A stretch of 64,000 bases of DNA. Source: Pogostemon cablin. Taxonomy: Eukaryota; Streptophyta; Magnoliopsida; Lamiales; Lamiaceae. Of this stretch, positions 19,781-31,754 are shown one piece after another. The DNA is taken from assembly GCA_023678885.1 (NCBI GenBank), contig CM042962.1, forward strand, positions 17,498,336 to 17,562,335, written 5' to 3'. A program made the translations under genes and the position numbers. Position 1 is the stretch's first letter; each line of letters starts with the position of its first letter. The notes beneath the pieces were generated by a model. That model worked only from the letters and a program-made list of their open reading frames with translations. It ran no database searches and had not been told where the DNA came from.

Positions 19781-21746
19781 GGCACCTGTCCATTTGCCAA
19801 ATACTGATACTCTGGAGGGTGATCGTTAGATGGATCAGTCTATTATAGGCTCAGTCAACGTCACCGGTGTGGGACATGCATGTCATATATGTTTATATGT
19901 TTGATCATTTCAAGTATTCACGTCGATATTGAATTGTGAACTTTAGCACTTGGCGTATTGAGAAAGAATATTAATGTGCATTTTATCTAGAGTAACGGTG
20001 ACGGGCTTGGACTGTCTCTCGACGGAGAGCTCAGTTCGAGGAGGATATTGACTACCCACGCGTCTTTTATGTGATAACATGTTGTTTGAACTAATTGTGT
20101 TATTCGTAAATGTGCACTAAGGTTTTTATTTTCATTAATATGTATACTGAGTGAGAAATAGTTATTGTGGGACGAAATGTGGGATTTTATGTTATGAACC
20201 GCGAGTGGAATACATGCTTCGTATAAGGGTCGGGGTGACCGGCTTATCACCTCACTGAGCTAGTGGTTTTGCTCACCCCCATCATTCTTTCCTTTTCAGG
20301 CTGTTGATATCGTTTTGGTTGGAGGTTTTCCTATCGTTTGCTCGTCATCCAATCCGTGTTTTGGGTACTTTCTCTTTTAGGTAAATTGACGGATTCATTG
20401 GCGAGATTGTATAGTTTATATTTGGTGACCCCCTTGATGTTCTTTTTGTACCTTCGCGATGTTATATCGTTCATGTATATTTTCTTTAAACTAAGTTACA
20501 CCGTTGTATTTTGTACCTTTGTAAATCCTTGTTGATACTTTTTGAGATGATGTCCTCGGGTTGTACCCGTTGTTATCAGTTGTTCAGCTCTACAGGTACT
20601 TGATAGCAAGCCTTACGTTTTCTATAAACTTTGTGGAGTGGAGTGCACCCATTCTGCAAAATTTATGGTTAACGTGGCGGTTGTTGCGTTCTGTCTGGGG
20701 TCGGGACGTGACATTATAATTCCAATACATCGAAGGTAGCTTTCATTCGCAACCCTGTGATTGCTTACATAGACCGAATTTTGGGAAACACGTTATTTGC
20801 AAGGTCTGAATGGAGCTGTATTCCGAGAGGGGAGCTCTATGACTTATGGTGCATGCTCAACGGAGTTCGCTTCAATGTAGCAGCCTACTTTTTCCATCAA
20901 CTTTACAAGTTCACAATGCATGGATTTCAGAGAGTAAACATCGGAGGGCTGATCATCATTATAGCGGAGTATTACAGGGTTGACTTGAGTAGGCATGCTC
21001 CTATTCTAGGTGATCCGGACTTGATCTTGACATCATGCGTCAGGATGGAGCTTATTGAGCGAGTGGATGATACTTGGATGTTCATCCGAGGGAAGAAGCC
21101 TCGAACACTTCAGTTTCCATTGGTGATAGCTGACCTTACCACTGTGAGGAACAATAATAACTTGTTGATGAATACTACAGAGCACACAGTGATCTCGAAA
21201 ACATGCTTGGGAAGAGGAGATTGGAGATTGCTAGCTGAGTTGCGTGAGCAGGGAATCGGCTTGGATGAGAACATGATTTTGATCAGAGACCCGACTGATT
21301 TTGAAGAGGAGGAGCCACAACCACCACGTGCTTTTGATTATCAAGAGGATATGCTTCTGGTGCAACCTCAACAGCCACATGAGCAAGAGTTTTTTGAGTC
21401 TCCACCACAGCCACAACCACAACAAGATTATTGGGTGGCCCAGGATCAGTTTTATCGGGAGCAATTTCGATTGATGCACGAGCATTTCGCCACACTCAAT
21501 GCGAACCAGTTAAAAATAAACAGGCAGCTGGCGCTTTCAAATACTAACTACGCCACACTCAATGCACGCTATGATACGATGGATGGTCGGCTGAGGGAGT
21601 TGCAAGACCATGAGCGCTTGATGTCTCTAAATATCAGTGATTTCCATATTGATCAGTGGCGAGGGAGAGGAGTGATGATGATGATGGGGAGGATGATGGT
21701 GATGCTCCAGAGGAGTAAGGAGCATCAGGTTTTTATTCTTTTCTAA

Positions 21747-23056
21747 TTCTTCTCATCCCCATTCTCTTTTACACTTTACAGGTGCAAGCTTCAGTGTTTT
21801 GGGTGTAGTGTGTGATTCATGTGTGAGTGGCATGTATTTGATAATATTGATGATGATTGACTGATTGTGGAAAGTTGTTTTCTTGGAATTGAATAGTGAT
21901 GAGGATTCATGATATGTATGGCTCTTATTTTGATGCATGTTGATTTGTTGATGACGAGCATGTTCTATTTGTACGTGTAGCTCATTGAAAATTGATGTTG
22001 ATTGCATGCTTTGAAGAGTGCTTAGGATTCTATTAATCATGTGAGGATTTGAGCCTTGTTGATCGTGCTATACGCATGATCGTTTATTCCTGAGAGTCGT
22101 TTGTATACTCGTATTCCAGAACTTGACTTGGAGTCTTATGTGAATCTATAATTGATAGATGCTAGAAAATGATCTTAGGCCATTATTGTTAATTAAGTTA
22201 CTTAGCCAAATTTATCCTACCCTATTATATGATTATCATTGGAAGCCCTTTTGAGTCTTTAAGCTTTTTCTTTGGCAAGCCTTGATAATGAGTCGTTTAC
22301 CTTTTGAGCCTTGAACACCTATTACTAGTAAATAGTGGAGGTAAATGAATGCTCTATGAAGTTCTGAAGAGGAATAGAATGAGAGATTTGGTGAAATCAA
22401 AATCGCTAGACAAGGGGTTAAATCTTGCGAGGGATAGTGCCTGAAACCGGTATCCCGAATACTAGAGAAGGTAGTGCCCGAAACTGGTACCCTTATACTT
22501 GAAGAATATCGGAATTGGTATTTTACTGCGGAAAAGAGGTTGATCCAAGTAAAGATGGAGGAATGGCGTATAAACGTGATCGTTAAGACGAAGAAGTGAA
22601 GAAGGGAGCAGCTGAAAAGTAATATACCGAGGTAATTCTTTACTAGTAAAGTTAGTCACTTATCTATATTCTTCCACCTTGACCAAAGAGCCAACATTAC
22701 AACCTTTAAACAAGTCCTTTGTGATCCTAGTATTGAGTTGTTTATGGATGGATTTTTGAGACCTTTGTCAAGCTTATGGTTACGCGAGTATATGAATTGA
22801 AATTGAGTGTCGATACTAACCATAAAGTGTACATCTTTTACACTTGAGAGAAAGAATAAATACATACCCATGAGCTAGATGACTTAGCACTCGTAGAAGT
22901 ATTATGATTAATTGATGTTTTTATGTGAATGAAAGGTATGATGGTTGCATGTTTTGAGTTGATATAATTGCATGTGTTAGGATATGTTGCACTTGATCTT
23001 GTGATTACACTCCCTGGATTTGTTTAATTTTCGTTGCCTCGGGACGAGCAACATGT
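21747..23056 (+). other. 3' UTR of element B
   Basis: This 1.3-kb non-coding region lies between the env-position ORF and the PPT. It contains GATCTTAGGCCAT near 22172, which is also in element C near 61214, and the conserved block at 22653-22713. Short frames here have no domain. Confidence 0.7.
22653..22713 (+). other. Conserved 3' UTR block, element B copy
   Basis: The core is TTAGTCACTTATCTATATTC followed by TTCCACCTTGACCAAAGAGC and CAACATTACAACC. Clear counterparts are in A (31321-31376), C (61698-61753) and E (minus strand, 46981-47045), while the surrounding 3' UTRs differ. Confidence 0.75.
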
Positions 23057-23069
23057 AAGTTTGGGGGTT
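23057..23069 (+). other. Polypurine tract of element B
   Basis: AAGTTTGGGGGTT directly precedes the 3' LTR start TGATGAG. It is the expected primer for plus-strand synthesis. Confidence 0.85.
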
Positions 23070-24717
23070 TGATGAGAGTGTAAATTCACGTATTTTGGAC
23101 TCTGATTTGCGTGGGAATGGAGTACGATTGAGTCTTTTATTGAGACGAATCGGCATGCTTATGGAAAAGTCACGAATTAGAGGGTACAAGGGCTGTTTGA
23201 GCATATTTGCATAGAAAAATAGGTGTAAAAGGCTCGGAATTGGAAGACAAGATTTTAGAGGCAAGAATCGAGTGACGTTCGACCAAGAGAGCCTGTTCGA
23301 CCAGACCACCTAGGTCGAATAGAGGAGGCCAAGTCGAGCAGATTGTGCAGATTTATCCAGAGAGTTAGCTTGACTTGGAAGTGTTGCTCGACCAACATCA
23401 GCTTGGTGGAGCAGATGAGCAGAGGTCGAACAAAGTGAATAAAACTTACAGAGAGTTTGTTCGACTTGAAGGTGTTGCTCGACCAACATCAATTTGGTCG
23501 AGCAGAGGAGGTTAAGTCGAGCAGAATGTTGAAATTGTCCAGAGAGCTTGCTCGACCAGTTGCTCAAGTTGGAGGCCTTGCTCGACCAGTCCATGCCTGG
23601 TCGAACGGAATTTCACTGCTGCTATTTATAGTAATTCTGGATGTCTTTTAATAAATTTGACGTGTGCTTCAAGTAAAGGCCCATCCTAAGCCCACAAGGA
23701 GATCATATGAGTATAAAAGAAGAGCTTTCGCAGGAGAATGAAGAGACGACACATCATTCATCCATCTACTACCGAAACCCTACCATCATCCAAAGGAGTC
23801 GTGAGGAGAGGTTCATCTAGCGAGTCAAGTAAGATCATACCCACTAGCTATGATTTTTCCTAGATCAATCATGGGCTAGAACCACCCCAGTAGTTCTAGG
23901 GTTATGAAAGTTTTATGAGTTAATTAAATTTCCATGTGTAAACTCCGAGCAACACTACTTGTGGTTTATTTTATATAAGATTGTGCTTTTTCAATTCATA
24001 CTCACGGTCGTTTTGTGCACCATTAACTGTTATGTAGAGTCTGAATACATCTCTTGGTTATTGATTGAGTGCGTTCATCGCTGAGCAGAATCATATGTTA
24101 TAATTCTAAGTGAAGGAATTCCGAAGTCTTATTAGAACTATCTTATATAGATACTTGTTAATTAAATCGTATTCGGGTTAATAAGTAGGATAAAGAGTAT
24201 AACTTATAGTACCTAAAAAGGGAGATCAAATCAGGTTAGAGTACTAAGTGCACGGAAAATAATTGATTATGATAGTACCTAGAAAGGGGGGTGAAGTATG
24301 CATCTTGCTCCGAGGATATTCACACGTGTCATACGCTTGCTTATTTGTGTCTATAGAGTATGCTTGCATGGTTTAGTGATGCATCCATAAACTGCAAGGC
24401 AGAGTAGGACATCAACACATGGAAAGGAAATTAACGAGTAAAACTGGATGACCTGGAGAACTACTCTATTACTTACTTGATCACAACCGAGTTTCCTCTA
24501 TTGCTTGCTTATTTACTTTGTTATTTTTACTTATATGTTATTTAGTTTCGTAACCAAACGAAATTCAATTTGCCACATAATCTTAGTTAATTAGAATATA
24601 ATTAAAGTGATAATCATCCGTCTCTTGGGTACGATAAACACTTGGTCACCTATCGAAACTACAATTGATATCCTTATACTTGAGGATTAATTTTGTGTGT
24701 TGAGAAAACGTCCATCA
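23070..24717 (+). repeat. 3' LTR of element B
   Basis: It matches 8105-9751 from TGATGAGAGTG to CCATCA. The hairpin array is at 23279-23610, with one arm damaged (TTGGTGGAGC at 23403), and the TATA box TATAAAAG is at 23712-23719. It is followed by ATCAT, after which element A resumes inside its pol. Confidence 0.93.
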
Positions 24718-26190
24718 ATCATCCCTTTCACCTCTAGAGCTTGATAAATTGTTAAGGGTGCTTAGAGATCATAAAAGTGCTATAGGGTGGAGTCTTGATG
24801 ATTTGAAAGGTATAAGCCCCACTATTTGTATGTATCACATTAGGTTGATTGATGAGAGTAAATCATGCATACAACCTCAATGTCATTTGAACCTCATTAT
24901 GCAAGAGGTTGTTTGGAAAGAAGTTTTGAAGTGGTTAGAAGCTAATATTGTTTATGCCATAAGTGATAGTCCGTATTTGAGTCCTTTGCATGTTGTGGCT
25001 AAGAAAGGGAGATGGACCATTGTTAAAACGGAATTTGATGAAGAACTTGCTACAAGGGTGAAAACAGGATGGAGAGTTTGTTGTGATTATAGGAAGCTTA
25101 ATGAAAACACTCATAAATATAATTTTCCTTTGCCTTTTATTGATCAAATACTTGATAGGTTGGCGGGATACAAGTATTATTGTTTTCTAGATGGTTACTC
25201 GGGGTACAACCAAATCATGATAGCCCCCGAGGATCAAGAGAAAACAACTTTTACTTGTCTGTATGACACGTTTACTTTCTATAAATTGCCTTTTGGGTTG
25301 TGCAATGTCCCCGCTACCTTTTAACGTTGCATGATGGCCATCTTTGGGGGATTTATTGAAAATGTGATGGAAGTGTTTATGGATGACTTTTCCATCTTTG
25401 GGTCTTCATTTGATAAATGCTTAGCTAATCTTTCTACGGTGTTGCAGCGATGTCAAGATACGAACCTAGTCTTGAATTGGGAAAAATGTCATTTTATGGT
25501 TCAAGAGGGTATAGTACTTGGGCATCATATATCAGAGAAAAGGTTTGAGAACTGATAGGGCGAAGGTTGTAGCAATTGAACATCTCCTCCCACCAAAGAA
25601 TGAAAAAGGGGTTAGATCATTCCTTGGCCATGCCGGGTTCTATCGACATTTTATAAAGGATTTTTCTAATATAGCCAAACCTTTGTGTAAATTGCTTGAA
25701 AAAGATGCTTCATTTGAATTTAATGATGAATTTATTGATGCTTTTAGGGTGCTCAAGGAAGCCTTAATTTTGTCTCCAATCCTCGTCTCTCCCGATTGGA
25801 GTAAGCCTTTTGAGCTCCATTGTGATACAAGTGACAATGTATTGGGAGTGGTGCTTGGTCAAGTGAGGGAGAAGAAGTTTCGAGCAATCTACTATGCATC
25901 AAAGATGTTCAATGCAAATCAAAAGAATTACACCACAACGGAAAAAGAGTTCTTATCTGTGGTTTATGCTTTTGAAAAATTTCATCCATACCTAGTTGGC
26001 ATGAAAACCATTGTTTATACGGATCATGCCGCCATTAGGTATTTGATGAGTAAGAAAGATGCTAAACCTAGACTAATTAGTTGAGTTCTTTTGTTGCAAG
26101 AGTTCGATGTGGAGATACGTGATATGAATGGAGTTGAAAATATCATAGCCGACCACTTATCACGTTTGGAAAATATTGATGAAGAGGGAA
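24718..26190 (+). pseudogene. Reverse transcriptase and RNase H of element A, broken
   Basis: This resumes the pol of element A after element B. RT blocks are IGWSLDDLKGISP, SPLHVVAKKGRWTIV, GWRVCCDYRKLNENT, FLDGYSGYNQIMIAP, YKLPFGLCNVPATF and FMDDFSIFGSS, with both catalytic regions present. The connection has LNWEKCHF and SFLGHAGFYRHFIKDF. RNase H has CDTSDNVLGVVLG, TEKEFLSVVYAFEKF and YTDHAAIRYLM. Breaks are TAA at 25322-25324 (Gln expected, shared with element B), a frameshift near 25540 and TGA at 26082-26084 (Trp expected). ADHLSRL marks the RNase H end near 26150. Confidence 0.92.
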
Positions 26191-27550
26191 CCATGGAGTT
26201 CATTAAGGATTTATTTCCGGATGAAGAGATCCTTCAAGTTAATTTTCAAAGGATATACACCTTGTGTGAGACCAGGAGGCCGTGGTATGCGGATTTCGTG
26301 AATTATTTAGCTTGTGGCCTCAAGCCGGATCATCTCACCGAATCTTAAAGGAAGAAGTTCTATCATGATGTCAAGGAGTACTTATGGGATGATCCTCTTT
26401 TGTTTAAGAATTATCCGGATATGATCATAATGAGGTGTATCCCGGAGGAGGAAAAGTTAAGTGTTATGGAGATGTGTCATAGTTCACCATGTGGAGGACA
26501 CTTTGGATTTCAAAAGACGGGAGCAAAGATCCTACAATTGGGGTTGTTTTGGCCAACTTTGTTCAAAGATTGTAAGGAGTACATCAAGGGGTGTGATAGG
26601 TGCCAAAGGATTGGAAGTATAGGGCAACGTGATGAAATGCCCATGAGGAACATTTTTGAAGTTGAGGTGTTTGATGTATGGGGGATGGACTTCATGGGCC
26701 CATTTCCGCCTTCCAATGCTTACCTTTACATATTGCATTATGTGTCTAAATGGGTAGAAGCAATCCCAACAAGGACAAATGATGCTCTAGTGGTTAAAGC
26801 TTTCTTAAAGAAGAACATCTTTGCTAGATTTGGGGTGCCAAAGGCCATGATTAGTGATGGGGGATCGCACTTCATCAACAAGCTTATTGAGAAGCTCTTG
26901 AATGGCTATGGAGTGAAGCATAAGGTTTTTACACCTTACTATCCTCAAACAAATGGCTTGGCGGAGGTATCAAATAGGCAAGTGAAGCTTGTACTTGAGA
27001 AGACGGTCAATGGAAATTGAAAGGATTGATCTTCTAAGCTTGACTATGCCCTTTGGGCCTATCGAACGGCCTACAAGACCGCCCTAGGTTTTTTTCCGTA
27101 CAAGCTTGTTTATGGAAAGGCATGCCATTTACCCGTGGAGTTGGAGCATAAGGCACTATGGGCCCTTCGGAAGTTGAACCTTGATGAGAAATAATCTGGA
27201 AAAAAAAATGCCTCCAATTGATTGAACTAGAGGAATTTAGAGAGGAAGCTTACTCAAGCTCGAGAATTTTGAAAGAAAATCTTAAAAGATGGCATGATGA
27301 GAGGATTAAAGCAAAGGAGTTCATTCCGGGGGATAATGTTCTTTTATTCAATTCAAGACTTAAACTATTCCCCGGAAAACTTAGTTCGAAATGGACCAGA
27401 CCATATTTGGTGATTGAGGTTAGAGAAGATGGATCTTTGAAGCTTGAAGGATCGGATGGGAATGCTTTTGTGGTTAATGGTCTTAGGGTGAAACATTATC
27501 ATTCTCCCTCTCAAAGGGAGTTGGTATATGTGGATACCTTCACTTCTTGA
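26191..27550 (+). pseudogene. Integrase of element A, broken
   Basis: The zinc-binding domain has CHSSPCGGHFGFQKT and CDRCQRIG. The catalytic core has DVWGMDFMGPFPP, ISDGGSHFINK and GLAEVSNRQ, giving D, D and E. Compared with element B, nine nucleotides are missing near 26738, removing about three residues before YVSKWVEA. Stops lie at 26346-26348, 27018-27020, 27027-27029 (Trp expected) and 27192-27194. The C-terminal part has FNSRLKLFPGKLSSKWTRPY and VNGLRVKHYH, and ends at 27550. Confidence 0.9.
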
Positions 27551-27739
27551 AGGCTCGTATCCTTTTAGTAGTTTAGGATTATTCATATTTCTTTTTCTTA
27601 TGTTGCATTTTTAGTTTTGTAGGTGGATTATGCGCTTGAGAAGAATGCATTTTGAAGATACGAAAAGGGCTTCATGTTAAGTGTATAGGTATGTCTCACC
27701 ACTTTTTGCAAACTTATCTCAAAACTCTTGTTTCAATTT

Positions 27740-27752
27740 AAGTTTGAGGGGA
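27740..27752 (+). promoter_or_regulatory. Internal polypurine-tract-like site, element A
   Basis: AAGTTTGAGGGGA lies 190 bp after pol. The preceding CACCACTTTTTGCAAACTTA is shared with element C. One A interrupts the G run, so it is weaker than the copies in B and C. Confidence 0.5.
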
Positions 27753-27994
27753 TATGGCATGGTGTGACGTGTATTTTATTGGAAGCATGAACTCTTTGTG
27801 TTTTTGAGCTAATTTGAAATTTTTCTCATGAGTTCGGTGTGATTTTGGTCCGTTTGGTTGTGTGAAAGTAGATAATAATCCATGTTTTGATACCTAATGT
27901 TGAGCTAATGTTGTTTTTAAGTTGTGAGCATGAATAGGGAGTATTGGAAGCATGAAACAGGGTTTGAAGTAAAAAATTGGAGAAAATAGGGCAA

Positions 27995-28270
27995 ACAGTA
28001 CACGAGCCCTGTGCAGTACACGGCCCTGTAACACGTGGCGTGTACTGACATCAGACGCAGCAACACGGGCAGACACATGCCATTTTGCGCAACACGGGTC
28101 GTGTCCTGTGATGAAGCACTGGTCGTGTCGTCAACACGAGCCTGTAATAGATGGTCGTGTGACGATATCAGAAGGTTCGACATGGTCACCCCCTGACCAT
28201 TTTTTGCTCACACGACTCGTGTTGAGTACAGATACACGGGCCGTGTGAGCAACAAGAGCCGTGTCGCGTT
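27995..28270 (+). repeat. Hairpin array in the pol-env spacer of element A
   Basis: CACG-type palindromes recur: ACACGGGTCGTGT near 28100, ACACGACTCGTGT near 28211, ACACGGGCCGTGT near 28235. Its segment GTAATAGATGGTCGTG then TGACGATATCAGAA at about 28145-28173 matches GTAAGAGATG, CCGTGCGACGACATCAGAA of the LTR (about 32030-32058). The spacer and LTR arrays are therefore homologous. Confidence 0.8.
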
Positions 28271-28401
28271 CTGAGGCAGATTAAAATATGGGCTGGCCTC
28301 TTCAAAACGGTCCATTCCCCTTCGTCATCTTCAACCCTCTCACTCAAAAATCTCTCTTCCAAACTCCACAAACCTTCAAACAACATCTAATAGTGGTGAG
28401 A

Positions 28402-29138
28402 GTAAGTGATTCCTAAAGTTTTAATATCCAATCTTCCATTTGATTCCAAGAAAGAGGTATGCCAATTTGAACCCTAGTCTTCAATTGAATGTTTGAATGT
28501 GTGAATTTGTGTATGGACTTTGAATGATAGCTTGAAGCATGTCCATGATTGTGAAACATGAGTTAATTTGTTTAATTGTTGAATTGTGTAGAATTGTTAA
28601 AGAATTAGGGTTCATGGAAAATTTGAATTGGGGATTTTTGGAAATCAATGAAATTTGATGCAAATTGTGCTTTAAATTGATTGATGATGCTTTCATGAAT
28701 TTGTAATAGACAATATTAGTTTAGGTATTGAGGATTTGAGCATGAATGAGATTGAAATTAGATGCAAATGGTGATTGTGAAATACATGCATGCTAAGTGT
28801 TTGATGAAATGCTTGAGTGAAGCTTTGAGTTAGATTGAGAACCTATTGCAAGTATGAAGCATTGTTGATTTATATTGTGCACATAGAAAGGAAAATATGA
28901 TGATTTGATGAAAGAATGGAAGGATTGGGAGGTTGGAATCGCTTGAATTACAATTGAATGAATTGTTGAAATGTTGCTTGGTCTTAAATATAATCATCCT
29001 TAGAGGAATGTTATTGTATGTGTTGATGTAGGCTAGAATTACACTTAGTTGAATAAAAAGTGTTGATTCTACACATTTTGAGATGTTTTGCCTAAGAGTT
29101 GAAAATGAATTTAACTTAAAACATGTTGAACATTGTAG
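28402..29138 (+). other. Candidate intron before the env-position ORF of element A
   Basis: GTAAGT at 28402 is a good plant donor. The acceptor CATTGTAG ends at 29138, directly before the ATG of the ORF. The intervening DNA is T-rich and lacks long frames. An alternative donor GTGAG is at 28396. Confidence 0.45.
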
Positions 29139-30698
29139 ATGGCTGAAAGAAGAACAAGGAAACGTAATGAAGACTTCATCATTATTGAGACGGACATGGA
29201 GTTATCAAAAATTGATGCTCAGTTAATGATAGATGAAATACACCTTCAAAATTTTGGAGTGGAATTCTCGGAGTGGGAGAAGTATGCACTAAGGTGGCAA
29301 TACATAGTGACCAAGATTAGGCCAATGAGATTTCAAGATCAGGCTACTATGGAGGGTCTTGGGATTGAGAATGATCTGAGGGCTTTATTCAGAAAGGTAG
29401 ACATAGAAGATTTTTTCGACAAGAGGCCTCCCACCTATCTTCATCTCACAGCAGAGTTCATGAGCACGTTGCAAGTTCACAAAGATAGGAGCAGTTTTCC
29501 CGTAGCGATTACATTTCAGCTGAACAATGTCATGTGGGAGAAGGTTCCTATAAATGACTTGAACAAATTTTTTGGGTGTCCAGTCATGAGAGGCCATCAG
29601 AACTTCTTGCCCGGAGAGGGTTTCAATCAGCAAACATGGTGGAGAAGGTTAGTAGAAGATGGGGCTGAGCCTCCGGAGTACATACCTAGCTCCTCAAAAG
29701 GGACAGCGATCAGAAACCCAGTGATGAGGTATCTTGAGAAGATAGTATCAAATACCATTCTAGGTAGGTTTGAGAGCGGAGCTGTCAACGAGAAGTAGTT
29801 GTACATTATGTTTAGCCTCTATAAAGAATTCAGAGTCAACATTGCGGCTCACTTTGTTCAACATGTGGAGAGGGTAGCCAAAAGAGAAAACACTCGAGGG
29901 ATTATGATTGGGGGTTTGGTCACGATGATTGCTCAGGGACTAGGGATTGATGTGAGAGGTATGCAGCATCGAATGGTGAGTGAAGGGCTTATATACACAT
30001 AGCTTGTCAGGATGGAGTTCCTATCAGTTATAGGAAATGTGTACTGTTTGAAGCAAGAAAAGGGGGCTTCATTCCCTCTACTAGCTCCGGAACTCACCAC
30101 AGTGCGAGGTCCACGAAAGGTCCAGAATTTGGCTATGGCGAGCCCCAACCACTCCGCAGTGGTAAGAGTTTTTTACAGACAAAATAGAGAAGGAGTGGAG
30201 GTAGTGCTCCACCAAATGAGGGTAGAAGAAGATCGAGAGCTAAGAGAGCTTAGAGCCGAGCCAGCTGATATGGAGATAGGGGATGAGGATGAGCAACCTC
30301 ATCACGTTGAGTTCGAGGAGCAAGCACCAGAACCCCCGATTTTTGAGCTAGAAGGAGAATTCCAAGAGGATGAATTTTAGCAGCAGCAGCAGTACATGGG
30401 ACCCGGAGCGGCTAGATGGAATTTCATGGAAGACGAAGTTCAAGGGATAAGGAATACTCAGCAGTCACATGGAGACCAAATTAGAGAGCTCAGGGAGGAG
30501 GAACAAAGACATGGTGTAACACTAAGGGAGATCCAAGAGGGGCAACGTCGGAGGGATTACAACGATGAGCAGGGATGTATTCATTCAAACAACATGGAGG
30601 AGATGCTCACGATGATGTTTAATTTCCAGTTCCCGTCGTCACCTCGTGCTTACAATCCTTGGGCCCCATACCAGCCGCCACCTCCTCCGGAGAATTGA
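29139..30698 (+). pseudogene. Env-position ORF of element A (Athila ORF family)
   Basis: This is the Athila post-pol ORF, of unproven function. It starts MAERRTRKRNEDF right after a splice-acceptor-like CATTGTAG and aligns with the ORF of element C over its whole length. Conserved blocks are FFDKRPPTYLHLTAEFMSTL, LNKFFGCP, GFNQQTWWRRLV, AIRNPVMRYLEKIVSNTIL, FRVNIAAHFVQHVERVAKR, IGGLVTMIAQGLGIDV and FPLLAPELTTVRG. A coiled-coil, Glu/Gln-rich C-terminal part ends with NPWAPYQPPPPPEN. Stops at 29796-29798 and 30000-30002 replace Gln codons that are intact in element C. A third, TAG, is at 30378-30380. I see no clear signal peptide or transmembrane segment, so a true envelope role is doubtful. 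Confidence 0.85.
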
Positions 30699-31741
30699 AG
30701 GGAGGACTTTGAGTGCTCGTCACTTCATTAGCCCATTCATTTTAGTAAAATTTGAATTGTGTTGGATTTGATACTTTTGATTGTTTTATTTTGGGATGTT
30801 TAATTTCGTACTTTAGTTTCATTTTTAATTAAGGATTGAGATTTATGGTTATTTGTATTGATTATGGATGGGGGGAATTCTATGTTTTATTTCTTCATAC
30901 GGTGTTTTGTTCTTGTGCTTTTGGTCCTTTGTTTGTCTTGTGTTTGTTAGCATTTTTATTCTTGTTTAGGGAATGTGTTGGTGGTTTGTTTAGGGAATGT
31001 GAGTGATTGAGGAAATGGTAGCTAGGAAGGTTTGATATGGAAGAAAAAGAAGAAAAGGAAATGGTAAAAGAAAAGAAAGAAAAATGGATGAAAAAAGTAT
31101 AAGCAAAAAATGAATATGCAACCTAATAACAAGAAAATGAGCAAAGTAACAAAATGCTCAAGGAAATCATGAAAATCAAAGAAAGGAGGCATGCATTGAA
31201 AGAAGCTCAATTCAAGGAAATTTGATGATATTGCTTGTGATCAATTAAGAAAAGAAAGGAAGAAAGAAAATGTTAAGGAATGGAAGAAAGTAGCTACCTC
31301 TTCGATTACTTACACATGATTAGTCACTATTATCCATATTTTTCCTACCCTACCAAAGAGCCTATCATTACATCCTTAATGAAAGACCTTTATGATCATT
31401 AATTAACACTTTGGTGGTTTGTGAATGTAGTCCGCGAGTAAATTTATAGCGTGTCGAGCCAATCGATTGATGAGTGTTGTTACCACTTTAAAGAGTGTTG
31501 AGAGAACTTTATAACCGTTGTGAGACTTGGACTAAAAAGGGACTATATTACACTTTATTCTCTTTTGATTGAACTTGTTAATTTCTCATGTTATAAGTTT
31601 AATGTTGTAGGATGACTTAGCATACATTGTGGTTCTTATTGCTATTGATGTGTTATTATTTGTGTTCGTTTAGTCTTTTCCTAGGTGAAAATCTCACCCA
31701 TTGGTTTATCATTTTGGTTGTGCGGGGACGCACAATACTTT
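30699..31741 (+). other. 3' UTR of element A
   Basis: Non-coding region with a purine-rich GAAAAAGAAG-type stretch (about 31030-31300) and the conserved block at 31321-31376. Frames on either strand look like low-complexity artefacts. Confidence 0.7.
31321..31376 (+). other. Conserved 3' UTR block, element A copy
   Basis: TAGTCACTATTATCCATATT is followed by TTTCCTACCCTACCAAAGAG and CCTATCATTACATCC. It aligns with the blocks in B, C and E. After it, AAAGACCTTTATGATCA is also shared with C. Confidence 0.75.
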
Positions 31742-31754
31742 AAGTTTGGGGGTG
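31742..31754 (+). other. Polypurine tract of element A
   Basis: AAGTTTGGGGGTG lies directly before the 3' LTR start TGATGAGTGAT. Confidence 0.85.

Larger units (their letters stand above)
18417..20713. mobile_element. Solo LTR (2.3 kb, probably Tekay/Del-like) inserted in element B
   Basis: The insert is flanked by TTATA at 18412-18416 and 20714-20718. It starts TATAATATC (probably a mutated TGTAATATC) and ends GGGACGTGACA. Removing it and one TTATA joins the two parts of B's env-position ORF in one frame. No internal polyprotein is present, so it is best read as a solo LTR left by recombination. Its family is inferred only from length and termini. Reading frames inside it, such as 20338-20535, show no known domain. 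Confidence 0.8.
17345..21746 (+). pseudogene. Env-position ORF of element B (Athila ORF family), split by intron and solo LTR
   Basis: This is the ORF that lies after integrase in Athila elements. Its function is unproven. The likely first exon is 17345-17357 (MFGK). A candidate intron 17358-17891 (GTATAT to TTTTGTAG) joins it in frame to the Ser/Lys-rich segment at 17892, with one TAA at the junction. Family blocks are FHITAEVLCTL, MWAREFNEIIGYENV, then after the solo LTR NPVIAYIDRILGNTLF, GVRFNVAAYFFHQLYKF, IIIIAEYYRVDL and FPLVIADLTTV. A Gln/Pro-rich and coiled-coil tail follows, with an acidic Asp/Glu end in another frame at about 21672-21719. Other breaks are TAG at 18140-18142 and a frameshift near 21670. 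Confidence 0.8.
8105..24717 (+). mobile_element. Element B: Athila-type Ty3/gypsy retrotransposon nested in element A
   Basis: The target duplication ATCAT lies at 8100-8104 and 24718-24722. LTRs are 8105-9751 and 23070-24717 (1647 and 1648 bp), both TGATGAG to CCATCA. Internal order is primer site, gag, protease, RT, RNase H, integrase, spacer, env-position ORF, 3' UTR and polypurine tract. A solo LTR (18417-20713) lies in the env-position ORF, so B itself is about 14.3 kb. Over the first ~128 bp of the LTR pair I count nine substitutions, all transitions, and one indel. It is younger than A but also dead. Confidence 0.94.

Noticed and set aside
20338..20535. 65-residue frame in the solo LTR
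   Set aside because: It is hydrophobic, lacks known motifs, and lies inside an LTR.
27995..28270. GC-rich hairpins as bacterial-type terminators or operators
   Set aside because: The context is a plant retrotransposon. There is no T-tract after the stems, and the units recur as an array homologous to the LTR.
29139..30698. True viral envelope gene
   Set aside because: I see no signal peptide, transmembrane segment or furin-type site. The family is best described as the Athila post-pol ORF of unknown function.
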